Shown: positions 1 through 8,428 of the stretch, in pieces | Numbering within the stretch: position 1 is the stretch's first letter | Layout: each line of letters begins with the position of its first letter | NCBI RefSeq assembly: GCF_002858925.1 | Contig: NZ_PJRS01000040.1 | Location: 117,884-181,883, forward strand | Source of the DNA: Caulobacter zeae | Lineage (GTDB): Bacteria; Pseudomonadota; Alphaproteobacteria; Caulobacterales; Caulobacteraceae | Reading direction: 5' to 3' | DNA length: 64,000 bases | Translations under genes and position numbers: made by a program | The notes under the pieces: generated by a model | What the model was told of the DNA's origin: nothing | What the model saw: only the letters and a program-made list of their open reading frames with translations | Database searches by the model: none

Positions 1-62
1 GCTTCGAAGGCGGCCATGATCCCGGTCAGGCCGCCGCCGACGATGCGGATGCGGCCGCTCAC
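1..62 (-). CDS. Partial FAD/NAD(P)-binding protein (N-terminus only)
   Basis: Only the first 20 or so codons are in the window; the gene runs off the left edge. It would start with GTG at 62, overlapping the TGA stop of the methyltransferase gene by four bases (GTGA), a typical translational coupling. The visible peptide has a Rossmann-type RIRIVGGGLTGIMAAFEA stretch, with the glycine-rich loop of flavin- or NAD-dependent oxidoreductases. The substrate cannot be told from so little sequence. Confidence 0.5.
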   Translation of the reverse strand, partial: MSGRIRIVGGGLTGIMAAFE

Positions 63-706
63 GAGGCGGTCCCCCAGACGACGAGATCGCTGTTGCTGGG
101 CACGCGCACGCCGGCCTGCAGGTTGTCGAAGCAGACGCGGAAGACGTCGGGCTCACGCAGGCCCAGTTCGTCGCGCAGGCGGTTCACGAGGCCCGCCTCA
201 GTGTAGAACAGGTTGAAGAGGCCTTCTTCGCCGGTCTCGGGCGTGGCCAGGCGGAAGCCGTCGGGCTCCTCGGCGACGCCCCGGCCGTAGCGATAGTCGT
301 CCACGAGGCGCGTGCGGACGAACACCTCGGCGTTCGGCGCAAGCTTCTCGCGCACGGCGGTCAGAACCCGGTGGGCCTGGGCGTTGGTCAGGTAGCAGAG
401 CAGGTTGGGGATCAGCAGGACGTCGATCGGTCCCTCGATCCCGTCGGGCAGGCCCAGCGACAGGTCGGCCTGGATCAGGGTCGCGGCCTCGCCCAGGTTC
501 CAGCGGGCGTCTTCCAGCGCCGCGGCCGAATAGTCGACATTGACCAGGGTCCAGCCATAGGCGGCGTAGAGCGACAGGTTGTTGCCCGTGCCGCCGCCCA
601 GTTCGACCACCTTGCCGGCGCGCTGGTGCAGGCCGCGCTTGAAGAAGTGGCGGGCGATGAACTCGTCGGGGTACTTCAGACCCCGGATGTCGGGCAGGGC
701 GCGCAT
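59..706 (-). CDS. Class I SAM-dependent methyltransferase
   Basis: A 215-aa protein with the methyltransferase motif I VVELGGGTGNN near residue 35, an acidic residue at the end of the next strand (LVNVDYS) that should hold the SAM ribose, and motif IV-like DVLLIPNLLCYL further on. The target is unknown. The next gene downstream overlaps its stop by four bases and looks like a flavoprotein; upstream lie sugar-nucleotide type genes on the same strand, so a role in surface glycan or small-molecule modification is possible but is inference. Confidence 0.75.
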   Translation of the reverse strand: MRALPDIRGLKYPDEFIARHFFKRGLHQRAGKVVELGGGTGNNLSLYAAYGWTLVNVDYSAAALEDARWNLGEAATLIQADLSLGLPDGIEGPIDVLLIPNLLCYLTNAQAHRVLTAVREKLAPNAEVFVRTRLVDDYRYGRGVAEEPDGFRLATPETGEEGLFNLFYTEAGLVNRLRDELGLREPDVFRVCFDNLQAGVRVPSNSDLVVWGTAS

Positions 707-847
707 GTCCGTCCGCCCCCGAACCGGAGGCCCCTCAAAAGCTGGCGCGAACCGGTGGAGCGGTCGCGGCAGCAGCCTGGGGCCGCTTTGCCGAATACTT
801 TGTTAACCCTGTCCTTAAGGGATGCGGCGCGATTGTCGCACCCGGCT

Positions 848-1564
848 CTACGCCCGCCGGTCGCCGCCGTAGTTCAGCAGGTCTTCCCGGCTTCTCACGA
901 AGGCCCGCACGTCGTCGGAGGTGAAGGCGCGGTTGGCCGGATAGAGCGCGTCATAGACCGCCGCCACGAAGGCGTAGTCGTCGGGCCGGTCGACCGTCCA
1001 GCGCACCGCGCCCTCGCCGGGGGCGTCCGGCAGCCAGGCCAGGTTCCAGCGGTCGGGATTGTTCCAGACGTCCCAGGTGACGTGCTCGCGGGCCTCGGGG
1101 CTGTTCGCCAGCGCGGCCGCGCGGCGCAGGCCCGCGGCGGTGATCACCTCGACGTCGAGGCCCTTAGGATAGGCCGCGCCCTCGGGGCTGTTGCTGGTGT
1201 AGTCGGCGCGCGACGACAGGTGCAGGTCGATGGTCGCGTCGATCACCGCCGGATCGGCCAGCGGGCAGTCGGCGGTCAGGCGCACCACGTGCTCGGCCGG
1301 ATGGGCGTCCAGCGCGCCGACGAAGCGTTCGAGCACGTTGTCCAGCGGGCCGCGATGCACGGCGATCCCGTCGCGGCGCACGGCCGCCTCGATGGCGTCG
1401 TCCAGCGGATCGGTGCTGGTGGCCACCACCAGTTTGTCGATGCGGCGCGAGCGGGCGACGCGTTCGATCTGGCGGATGATCATCGGCGCGCGGACGATCG
1501 GCATCAGCACCTTGCCCGGCAGGCGGGTGGAGCTCATGCGGGCTTGCAGGACGGCGAGGATCAT
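848..1564 (-). CDS. SpsF-like cytidylyltransferase family protein
   Basis: 238 aa. The N-terminus reads MILAVLQARMSSTRLPGKVL, the nucleotidyltransferase signature of the SpsF/CMP-sugar synthetase-like group (QARMxSxRLPGKxL). DCPLADP in the middle is the usual metal-binding motif of the fold. Family members activate or transfer sugars for flagellin, spore-coat or polysaccharide glycosylation. Its TAG stop lies in the loop of a 5-bp CCGGC/GCCGG hairpin (842-860). A 141-bp gap separates it from the methyltransferase gene, so joint transcription is uncertain. Confidence 0.8.
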   Translation of the reverse strand: MILAVLQARMSSTRLPGKVLMPIVRAPMIIRQIERVARSRRIDKLVVATSTDPLDDAIEAAVRRDGIAVHRGPLDNVLERFVGALDAHPAEHVVRLTADCPLADPAVIDATIDLHLSSRADYTSNSPEGAAYPKGLDVEVITAAGLRRAAALANSPEAREHVTWDVWNNPDRWNLAWLPDAPGEGAVRWTVDRPDDYAFVAAVYDALYPANRAFTSDDVRAFVRSREDLLNYGGDRRA

Positions 1565-1573
1565 CCGGTCAGG

Positions 1574-2575
1574 CTAGAGCGCGGCCTTGCGGGCGTCCAT
1601 CCGGGCCAGGACCTCGGCGGCGGCGCGGCCGGTCTCGTCCACCGGCTCGTAGGTCCAGCCGTGGAAGGCGCCGCCATAGGGACGGGCCGCGCCCTGGCGC
1701 TCGAGCTCTTCGTGGAAGAGCCGGAACTTCACGCTCTGGCCTTCCATCTTGAGGATGAACACCGGCTTGCCGGTCGAGGCCGCCTCGGTGGCCATGTTGG
1801 TCGAGTCCTCGGTGACGAGGATGTAGTCGGCCGCGGCCAGGAAGGCGAAGTAGGGGTTGGGGCCTTCGCCGTCCCAGATGATGCCGGGCACGTCGCGCAG
1901 GCGGGCGGCCAGCAGGGCGCGGGCCGGCTCGGGCGTGCGGCGCGAGAAGGTCATCAGCAGGCTGCCGCCTTCCTGCTCCAGAGGCAGCTGAATCTCGTGC
2001 GCCATCTGGGCGGCGCGTTCCACCGGCAGGTCGAAGGCCTTGGACTTGCCGCCCAGCAGCACCGCCACGCGCGGGCGGGGCAGGGCCTCGATGGCGTCCT
2101 TGAACTTCTCGTATTCGGCGTCGAGGCGGCCCTGGCTGACGCGATGCGGCGAGCCGGTGATCGGCACGACGTTGTCGCCGGTCAGGCGGTCGTGCTTGGG
2201 CGGGATCACCAGGTCGAACATGTGGGCCGGGACGCGCGGATCCTGGATCTGCACCACATAGGTCTTGCCGCTCGACCATTTCTTCAGGCGGATCGACAGG
2301 GGCAGGGTGGCGCGGCCGGCGGCGACCCACAGGTCGGGCCAGGGCGGGGTGATCTCGCTCTCGGGCGTCAGCCAGCGGCGCGGCAGCCAGGCCAGCCACC
2401 AGGGCAGGCGGCCGGTGCGCCCCTTCCAGCCCACGCGCTTGACGACGATCCTGGCGGGGCGCTTGCGCGCGATGGCCTCGGCTAGGCCTACAGCCTGGGC
2501 CTCGATGCCGGCGCGACCGTCCGAGACGGCCCAGATGGTCAGCGGTTCGGAACCTGGCGTCTGATTGGCGCTCAT
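1574..2575 (-). CDS. ELM1/GtrOC1 family protein (putative nucleotide-diphospho-sugar glycosyltransferase)
   Basis: 333 aa counted from ATG at 2575; a TTG fifteen bases upstream is in frame but less likely. The sequence (IWAVSDGRAGIEAQAVGLAE at the N-terminus, VLLGGKSKAFDL in the middle, VTEDSTNMATEAASTGKPVF near the C-terminus) is that of the mitochondrial fission ELM1-like family common in alphaproteobacteria. The E-S/T-x-N-M-x-x-E-A motif resembles the donor-binding end of GT-B glycosyltransferases. Function is not established by the sequence; the SpsF-like neighbour ending 10 bases further along supports a glycan role. Confidence 0.75.
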   Translation of the reverse strand: MSANQTPGSEPLTIWAVSDGRAGIEAQAVGLAEAIARKRPARIVVKRVGWKGRTGRLPWWLAWLPRRWLTPESEITPPWPDLWVAAGRATLPLSIRLKKWSSGKTYVVQIQDPRVPAHMFDLVIPPKHDRLTGDNVVPITGSPHRVSQGRLDAEYEKFKDAIEALPRPRVAVLLGGKSKAFDLPVERAAQMAHEIQLPLEQEGGSLLMTFSRRTPEPARALLAARLRDVPGIIWDGEGPNPYFAFLAAADYILVTEDSTNMATEAASTGKPVFILKMEGQSVKFRLFHEELERQGAARPYGGAFHGWTYEPVDETGRAAAEVLARMDARKAAL

Positions 2576-2672
2576 CGCTCCAGCCCTCAAAACGGCGAAC
2601 GCCGCGGAACCACCCTGAACAGGCGACTCCGCGGCGATTGGCCGAACTTCATGGCGGGTTTGGGGCTGACCC

Positions 2673-3146
2673 CTAGACCCACTCGACCTTGAGGATCTCG
2701 TAGGCCTTCACGCCGCCGGGCGTGTTGACCTCGACCACCTCGCCGACTTCCTTGCCGATCATGGCGCGCGACAGCGGCGAGCTCAGCGAGATGCGGCCCG
2801 ACTTCACGTCGGCCTCGTGGTCGCCCACGATCTGGTAGCGAGCCTCTTCTTCGGTGTCCTCGTCGACCACGCTGACCGTGGCGCCGAACTTCACCTGCGA
2901 GCCGGAGAGCTTCGAGACGTCGATGACCTGGGCGCGAGCGATCTTGTCCTCGATCTCGGCGATCTGGCCTTCGATCCAGCCCTGGCGTTCCTTGGCGGCG
3001 TGATATTCGGCGTTTTCCGAGAGGTCGCCGTGCGAGCGCGCCTCGGCGATCGCGGCGATCACGGCGGGCCGTTCGATCGTCTTCAAACGCTTCAGTTCTT
3101 CGTCGAGGGTTTGATAACCCACGACGGTCATCGGCACTTTTTCCAT
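2673..3146 (-). CDS. greA: Transcription elongation factor GreA
   Basis: 157 aa, the usual GreA length, starting at ATG 3146. It rescues backtracked RNA polymerase by stimulating transcript cleavage through the secondary channel. The N-terminal coiled coil carries the acidic tip motif DLSENAEY (Asp41 and Glu44 are the metal-coordinating residues). The C-terminal FKBP-like domain ends with GGVKAYEILKVEWV. The frame stays open upstream but lacks a better start. The stop is followed by a GGGG/CCCC hairpin. Confidence 0.97.
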   Translation of the reverse strand: MEKVPMTVVGYQTLDEELKRLKTIERPAVIAAIAEARSHGDLSENAEYHAAKERQGWIEGQIAEIEDKIARAQVIDVSKLSGSQVKFGATVSVVDEDTEEEARYQIVGDHEADVKSGRISLSSPLSRAMIGKEVGEVVEVNTPGGVKAYEILKVEWV

Positions 3147-3299
3147 TGTGGATTTTAGCTCGGTTCGCCCTAAGGGAGGAAGACTTCCAGTCGCTGGCGA
3201 TCGCGACCGGGGGCTGAGAGGATAGGCGCCGCATTCCGGATAAGCAAGCCTCACGCGCCCTAAGGGTTGCGTGGCCAAGCTGACGAAGGCGCCCGGTCC

Positions 3300-4913
3300 T
3301 CAGGCCCGTCGCGAACCGCGCGTCGCAGTTCCCGCCAAGCGGTCTGCCGGCAGTTGGAACTGGCCGACCAGTCGGGCCAGCTCGCCGGCGTCGTCGTTCA
3401 GCGCATGGGTCGCCGCGGCGGTCTCCTCCACCAGGCCCGCGTTCTGCTGCAGAACCTGGTCCATCTGATTCACCGCCGTGTTCACCTGCGTCAGGCCCTG
3501 GGCCTGGTGTTGGGCGCTGGCGGCGATCTCGGAGACCAGGCCGTCGATCTCGGCGATCTGCAGGACGATGCGGTCCAGCGCCTCGCCGGTGCGGCCGACC
3601 AGTTCTACGCCCTCGCCGACCTGGCGGGTGGAGGTGGTGATCAGCTGCTTGATCTCCTTGGCGGCCTCGGCCGAGCGCTGGGCCAGGGCCCGAACTTCCG
3701 AAGCGACCACGGCGAAACCCTTGCCGGCCTCGCCCGCGCGGGCGGCCTCGACCCCGGCGTTCAGGGCCAGGAGGTTGGTCTGGAAGGCGATCTCGTCGAT
3801 CACCCCGATGATGCGCGAGATCTGGGTGGCCGAGGTCTCGATCGCGCCCATGGCGTCGACCGCCTCGCCGACCACCTCGCCCGAGCGGCGGGCGTCGTCG
3901 CGAGCCCGGGCCACGACGGCGGCGGCCTTGCGGGCGCCGTCGGCCGTCTGTCCGACCGTGGCGGTGATCTCGTCCATGGCGCTGGCGGTCTCGGCCAGGT
4001 TGGCGGCCTGCTGCTCGGTGCGGCGCGACAGGTTGGCGGCGGCGTCGGCGATCTGGTCGGAGCCGTGGCGCACGCCCGAGGCGCGCTCGTCGATGATGGC
4101 CAGGGCCCCGGCCAGCTTGCCGGCCGCCTGGTTGAAGTCGGCGCGCAGCTGCTCGTACGACTCGGAGAACTCCTCGATCAGGCGCACCGACAGGTCGCCC
4201 TTGGCCAGGCGCGACAGGCTGGCGGCGAGGGCGTCGACCATGTCGGCGCGCTGGCGCTCGGCGGCGGCCTGCACGGCGGCGTGGGCGATGCGGCCTTCCT
4301 CTTCCGAACGGCGGGCGCTGTCGGCGGCGGCGTCGGCCTCGCGGGCCTCCTGCATGGCGGCCTCGGCCTTGGCCCGGGCCCGCTCGGCCAGGCCGATGAC
4401 GCGGTGGATGCTGAAGGTCGCGGCGATCAGGGCGCCGGCCTCGACGATCAGGATGACGGCGTGGACCAGCACCCGGCCCAGGCTCGCCGAGCCGGGGAAC
4501 ACGGCGGTGGGCAGCAGGTAGCTGAGCGCCAGGTGGTGCACCGCGACCGTGGCGGCGGCGGCGGCGATGACGGTCCAGTCGCAATAGACCACCAGCAGGG
4601 CCAGGGCCGCGAAATACGCCATGTGCATGTCGATCTGCCAGTCGTGGCCGCCCAGGGCGGCGACCAGCAGCGAGACCTGGGCCATCAGCGCCACGCCCGA
4701 CAGGATGCGGCCCGTGGCGGTCTCGCCCCGGTGCAGGACGGCGCCGGCCGCCAGGGCCGTGACCATGACCGTGGCGACGGCCATGCCGAGCACCGGTTCG
4801 CCGACCAGGAAGCGGGCGGCGACGACGATCGGGGCCATCAGGGTGGTCAGCAGCAGGATCAGCCGGCCGCCGGAGCGGCGCTGCGCGTCGAGATTCGAGG
4901 GCTTCGTGCTCAT
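3300..4913 (-). CDS. Methyl-accepting chemotaxis protein with multi-pass membrane sensor
   Basis: 537 aa from ATG 4913, which overlaps the upstream gene's stop by ATGA. The first 190 residues hold about six hydrophobic segments with His-rich patches (DWQIDMHMAYF, VAVHHLALSYLLP), a layout also seen in some histidine kinases and GGDEF proteins; there is no periplasmic ligand domain. A HAMP-like stretch follows (RLAKGDLSVRL), then the signalling tip IDEIAFQTNLLALNAGVEAA and GFAVVASEVRALAQRSAEAA, which contact CheA and CheW. No C-terminal CheR-tethering pentapeptide is visible. The sensed signal is unknown. Confidence 0.92.
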   Translation of the reverse strand: MSTKPSNLDAQRRSGGRLILLLTTLMAPIVVAARFLVGEPVLGMAVATVMVTALAAGAVLHRGETATGRILSGVALMAQVSLLVAALGGHDWQIDMHMAYFAALALLVVYCDWTVIAAAAATVAVHHLALSYLLPTAVFPGSASLGRVLVHAVILIVEAGALIAATFSIHRVIGLAERARAKAEAAMQEAREADAAADSARRSEEEGRIAHAAVQAAAERQRADMVDALAASLSRLAKGDLSVRLIEEFSESYEQLRADFNQAAGKLAGALAIIDERASGVRHGSDQIADAAANLSRRTEQQAANLAETASAMDEITATVGQTADGARKAAAVVARARDDARRSGEVVGEAVDAMGAIETSATQISRIIGVIDEIAFQTNLLALNAGVEAARAGEAGKGFAVVASEVRALAQRSAEAAKEIKQLITTSTRQVGEGVELVGRTGEALDRIVLQIAEIDGLVSEIAASAQHQAQGLTQVNTAVNQMDQVLQQNAGLVEETAAATHALNDDAGELARLVGQFQLPADRLAGTATRGSRRA

Positions 4914-5293
4914 GGACGGGGCTCCAGGACGGTCTTGGCGCAGACGCCGGCGGCGTCGGGATCGAGCAGGACGAGGGCGCCGGCGGCGCGCAGGCGGCCG
5001 CCCAGCGTGGCCGGGTCGCCGCGCAGGACCAGGATGAAGGGAACCGCGCCGGCGCCGGATATGTCGCCCGCCGAGGTGGCGGCGCCGGCGGCGCGGGCGG
5101 GGGTCCACCAGGGCGGGAACACGGCGGCGACGCGTCCAGGGTCGCGCGGCGAGGAGCTGGACAACGTTACGGCCAGTAGAGTGACGATGATCGCGGAGGT
5201 TGCGGCCAGTGTCCGACCGAGAGCGTGAAGCAGATCACGCCAGGTTCGAACACGCGACAGGGACAACCTTGATCTCCGGGCAAGCTTAGCCAT
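4910..5293 (-). CDS. Small hypothetical protein with one N-terminal membrane segment
   Basis: 127 aa. A basic N-terminus (MAKLARRSRLSLSRVRTW) is followed by one hydrophobic segment (residues 28-45), so it is likely an anchored periplasmic protein. No known domain was recognised. Its stop overlaps the chemoreceptor start (ATGA), so the two are probably cotranscribed and translationally coupled. A periplasmic partner for a receptor that itself lacks a periplasmic domain is an attractive but untested idea. Confidence 0.6.
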   Translation of the reverse strand: MAKLARRSRLSLSRVRTWRDLLHALGRTLAATSAIIVTLLAVTLSSSSPRDPGRVAAVFPPWWTPARAAGAATSAGDISGAGAVPFILVLRGDPATLGGRLRAAGALVLLDPDAAGVCAKTVLEPRP

Positions 5294-5411
5294 GGACTGG
5301 CGGCTTCTAGGGAGAGGTTTTGCGCATCCGTGGTGTGTGAAGTCTTAAGATCGCGGCCGAGCGTCGCCGTGTCGCAGGCGCAGGCTCGGCCGTGAGTTGC
5401 AGGGTTTCTTC

Positions 5412-6077
5412 CTAGTCGGCGTAGGCGTACTCGCCGCCGCGCTGGAGGGCGGCGCGATAGGCCGGGCGGGCGTGGATGCGGTCGAGGAAGGCCTTCACCT
5501 TGGGGCGCGAACCGGCCCCGGCGCGCGACACGGCCGCCTCCAGCGGGAAGCTCATGATCACGTCGGCGGCGGTGAACTCCGGCCCGGCGAACCATTCGGA
5601 CTTGGACAGCTCGCCGTTCCAGTAGTCGATATGGCTCTTCAGCTGCGGATCGACGAACCCCGACTGGGCCTTGGCGGCGATGGCCTTGACCAGGCCCTTC
5701 AGCAGGCCCGGCGCGCGGGCGGGCAGGGCGGTGAAGACCAGCTTCAGCAGCAGCGGCGTCATGGCCGAGCCCTCGGCGTAGTGCAGCCAATAGGTGAAGC
5801 GGAGGCGCTCGGGCGTGCCGGCCGGCGGAATCAGGCGGCCGTTCCCGTAGGCGTCGAGGATGTATTCGATGATGGCGCCGGTCTCGGCGATGGTCTTGTC
5901 GCCGTCGGTGATCACCGGCGACTTGCCCAGCGGGTGGATGGCCAGCAGCTCGGGCGGGGCCAGCATGGTCTTGGCGTCGCGCTCGTAGCGCCTGACCTCG
6001 TAGGGGACGCCCAATTCCTCCAGCAGCCACAGCACGCGCTGGCTGCGCGAGTTGTTCAGGTGGTGGACGACGAGCAT
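5412..6077 (-). CDS. Glutathione S-transferase family protein
   Basis: 221 aa from ATG 6077, preceded by the ribosome-binding site AGGGGAAA. The N-terminal thioredoxin-fold domain contains SRSQRVLWLLEELGVPYEV and the glutathione-binding HPLGKSPVITDGD with ETGAIIEYIL. The all-helical C-terminal domain ends with AYRAALQRGGEYAYAD. It likely conjugates or reduces small electrophiles with glutathione in the cytoplasm; the substrate is unknown. A ten-residue longer start exists but lacks a good ribosome site. Confidence 0.9.
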   Translation of the reverse strand: MLVVHHLNNSRSQRVLWLLEELGVPYEVRRYERDAKTMLAPPELLAIHPLGKSPVITDGDKTIAETGAIIEYILDAYGNGRLIPPAGTPERLRFTYWLHYAEGSAMTPLLLKLVFTALPARAPGLLKGLVKAIAAKAQSGFVDPQLKSHIDYWNGELSKSEWFAGPEFTAADVIMSFPLEAAVSRAGAGSRPKVKAFLDRIHARPAYRAALQRGGEYAYAD

Positions 6078-6139
6078 GGCGTTTCCCCTATGGATTTGCC
6101 TCAGCATGGCGCGGCGACGCGCGCGTCAGTCAAGCCTTG

Positions 6140-7231
6140 TCACAGCACGCTCTCGACGATGTGGGCGCGATACAGCACGGCGATCAGGTCGGTCTGGGTG
6201 ATCACCCCCACCAGCCGGCGGTCGCTATCGACGACCATGGCCTCGTGGGTCTGGCCGCTGGAGAGGATCGGCAGCAGGGCGGCGATCGGGGTGCCCTCGC
6301 GCACCCGGTGGACGAACGGATCGAGCGCGGCCTCGACGGTGCGGCGGCGGTTGGCCTGTAGTTCGGCCCGCCGGGCCATGCCGATGACGCGGCCGTCCTC
6401 GTCCACCACTGGGGCGGCGCGCAGGTCGTGGCTCTGCAGGAAGGCCAGGGCGCTTTCGGCCGACTGGGCGCGGTCCAGGCGGATGACGTCGCGCGACATC
6501 ACCTCGCCGCAGCGGATCTGCGAGTGCAGACGCTGGTGGGCCTGGATCTCGACCTCGCGGAACAGGGCGTCGAGGTCCTCGCGGCTGACGTCGAGCAGCT
6601 CGCCGTAGCGGGCCAGGGCCTTGTCCAGGTCGCCGGCGTCATAGCCGATGCGCGAGGCGGGCAGGGGATCGGCCGTGCCGTGCGGGCTGGGCGGCGGCGC
6701 GGGAGCCCTGTGCGGATAGGAGCGGCCGACCAGCCGGTTCCAGGCCATGCCGGCGGCGACCAGCAGCACCGAATCCACGGCCACCGGATTGAGCGCGAAG
6801 AGATAGCCGGCCTTGGTCACGGCCGGTCCGCCGATGACGGTGATCAGGGCCACCGCGCCGCCGGGCGGGTGCAGGCAGCCCAGCAGGATCATCACCGCGA
6901 TCGCCAGGCCCACCGCCAGCGGGGCTGCGACCAGCGGCTGGTTCGGCAGCAGCATGGCCACGGTTATGCCGATGAAGGCCGAGACGACATTGCCGCCGAT
7001 CACGCCGCGCGGCTGGGCCAGGGGGCTGGCGGGGACGGCGAAGATCAGCACCGCCGAGGCCCCGATCGGCGCGACCAGCAGCGGATGCAGCCAGTCGCCG
7101 CCGCCGACCGCGAAGCGTCCCAAGAGGCCCGCGAACAGCAGGCCCAGCAGCGCGCCGCCGCCGCCCTTCAGCGCGTCGAGCGGGCGGATGGGGGTCTTGC
7201 CGCGAAGAAGGGTGAGAAGGCGCTGGGTCAT
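6140..7231 (-). CDS. HPP family membrane protein with C-terminal CBS pair
   Basis: 363 aa from ATG 7231. The first 180 residues form the HPP transmembrane domain (GLLGCLHPPGGAVALITVIG contains the signature HPP), with four or so membrane segments. The C-terminal half has two CBS motifs (VMSRDVIRLDRAQSAESALA; HEAMVVDSDRRLVGVITQTD) that usually bind adenine nucleotides and gate transport or enzyme activity. HPP proteins have been linked to nitrite transport in chloroplasts and cyanobacteria; the role here is unknown. Last gene of a five-gene minus-strand operon with 1-4 base overlaps. Confidence 0.88.
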   Translation of the reverse strand: MTQRLLTLLRGKTPIRPLDALKGGGGALLGLLFAGLLGRFAVGGGDWLHPLLVAPIGASAVLIFAVPASPLAQPRGVIGGNVVSAFIGITVAMLLPNQPLVAAPLAVGLAIAVMILLGCLHPPGGAVALITVIGGPAVTKAGYLFALNPVAVDSVLLVAAGMAWNRLVGRSYPHRAPAPPPSPHGTADPLPASRIGYDAGDLDKALARYGELLDVSREDLDALFREVEIQAHQRLHSQIRCGEVMSRDVIRLDRAQSAESALAFLQSHDLRAAPVVDEDGRVIGMARRAELQANRRRTVEAALDPFVHRVREGTPIAALLPILSSGQTHEAMVVDSDRRLVGVITQTDLIAVLYRAHIVESVL

Positions 7232-7509
7232 GGGGCTCGATAGGCCAGGACGACGAGGCCGGCGACGGCGCAGGCCTGGGCGAAGGCGATCAGGATCAGC
7301 CAGGTCCCGAACGGCTGCTTGCGGGTCTTGTGGCGCAGCCAGCGCTGGGCCATCAGCGCGCCGGGCGCGGCGCACATCGCCGCCGACAGCAGCAGCACGC
7401 GCTCGGGCACCCGCCGCTCGCCACGCACGGCGGCGGCCTTGTCGTGGGCGAACAGCAGGAAGCAGAACAGGTTAGCGGCCAGCAGGGCCAGGGTGATGAT
7501 CAGGGTCAT
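7228..7509 (-). CDS. DUF1294 small membrane protein
   Basis: 93 aa with three hydrophobic stretches. The pattern FAHDKAAAVRGERRVPERVLLL followed by GALMAQRWLRHKTRKQPF is typical of the DUF1294 family (DK-x4-R-x-R-x-P-E and H-K-T). Function is unknown. Overlaps both neighbours by ATGA. Confidence 0.8.
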   Translation of the reverse strand: MTLIITLALLAANLFCFLLFAHDKAAAVRGERRVPERVLLLSAAMCAAPGALMAQRWLRHKTRKQPFGTWLILIAFAQACAVAGLVVLAYRAP

Positions 7510-7955
7510 CGCACGGCGTCCGGCGGCGCGTGGTCCAGGGCGGCCAGGTCCGGCTCCATCCAGCCGCGACGCGCCTCGACGCTGAACAGCCGCTCGCGCG
7601 ACCAGAAGCCCAGCGGCCAGGCCTTGTCGCCCAGCGGCGTGGCCAGCAGGCGGGCGGCCGCTTCGCCGTCGTCGAGATCGGCCGGCAGGGCGGCGACGAA
7701 GCCCCGGATGGCGGCCAGATAGGCCTGGGTGATGGTCTCGTGATAGCCGCTGGCGTCGTCGTTCACCCCGCCGACGGCTTCGTTGTAGGCGCGGATGATT
7801 CCCGGCAGGTCGCGCTCCAGGCCCTCATCGCGGGTGCGCACCAGACGCAGGGTGGCCGTCAGGTGGGCGGCGTGGGTCCACTGCGCCTTGGGCAGGCTGC
7901 GATCCAGCAGCCGTTCGGCGAGGCGGGCGACATCGTCTTTGGAATAGGCGGTCAT
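7506..7955 (-). CDS. Conserved hypothetical all-helical protein (HAAH / YHETIT type)
   Basis: 149 aa from ATG 7955. Predicted mostly helical, no signal peptide. Recognisable conserved points are WTHAAHLTATL near residue 27 and GYHETITQAYL near residue 80; the paired histidines suggest a possible metal or ligand site, which is inference. I know similar unannotated proteins in other bacteria but no assigned function. Sits between DUF2269 (2-base gap upstream) and DUF1294 (ATGA overlap downstream), so it is part of the same operon. Confidence 0.6.
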   Translation of the reverse strand: MTAYSKDDVARLAERLLDRSLPKAQWTHAAHLTATLRLVRTRDEGLERDLPGIIRAYNEAVGGVNDDASGYHETITQAYLAAIRGFVAALPADLDDGEAAARLLATPLGDKAWPLGFWSRERLFSVEARRGWMEPDLAALDHAPPDAVR

Positions 7956-7957
7956 GC

Positions 7958-8428
7958 TCAGAAGCTCGGCTTGGCCAGCATCAGCCAGACGATGGCCAGC
8001 ACGGCGGCGAAGGCGGGGAAGCCTAGCACGAACCAGGCGCGGAACAGGCGGTGGTAGCGCTCGGGCAGGGGCTCGCCGGCCTTGGCGGCGGCGTCGGCCA
8101 GGTCGCGCAGGCGGATCTGGATCCACACCACGGGCAGCCAGCACAGGCCGGTGACGACGTAGAGCACCAGGCTCAGCCCGATCCAGCCGCTGAAGAGCGG
8201 ATAGCCGACCACATGGGCCAGGGCCGCGCCGGTGATCGGCTGGACGATGACGGCGCTGGCGGTGAACACGGTGTCGGCGATCACCACCACCCGGGCGGTG
8301 TGGGCGATCAGGGCCGGCTGACCGGTGCGGTGGGCCATCAGCATGAAGAAGGCGATGCCGGCGCCCGTGCCCAGCAGCACCGTGGCGCCCACCACGTGGG
8401 CGGCCTTCAGCAGGAGATAGAGGTCCAT
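7958..8428 (-). CDS. DUF2269 integral membrane protein
   Basis: 156 aa with four hydrophobic helices. The start MDLYLLLKAAHVVGATVLLG with a His in helix one, and the following GTGAGIAFFMLMAHR, match the DUF2269 family. Its histidines in helices resemble quinone- or haem-type sites, but function is not established. Start ATG overlaps the SDR gene stop by one base (TGATG). Confidence 0.8.
   Translation of the reverse strand: MDLYLLLKAAHVVGATVLLGTGAGIAFFMLMAHRTGQPALIAHTARVVVIADTVFTASAVIVQPITGAALAHVVGYPLFSGWIGLSLVLYVVTGLCWLPVVWIQIRLRDLADAAAKAGEPLPERYHRLFRAWFVLGFPAFAAVLAIVWLMLAKPSF

Noticed and set aside
371..2485. A 704-codon plus-strand frame over the methyltransferase to ELM1 genes
   Set aside because: Lacks any domain or ribosome site and is antisense to three recognisable genes.
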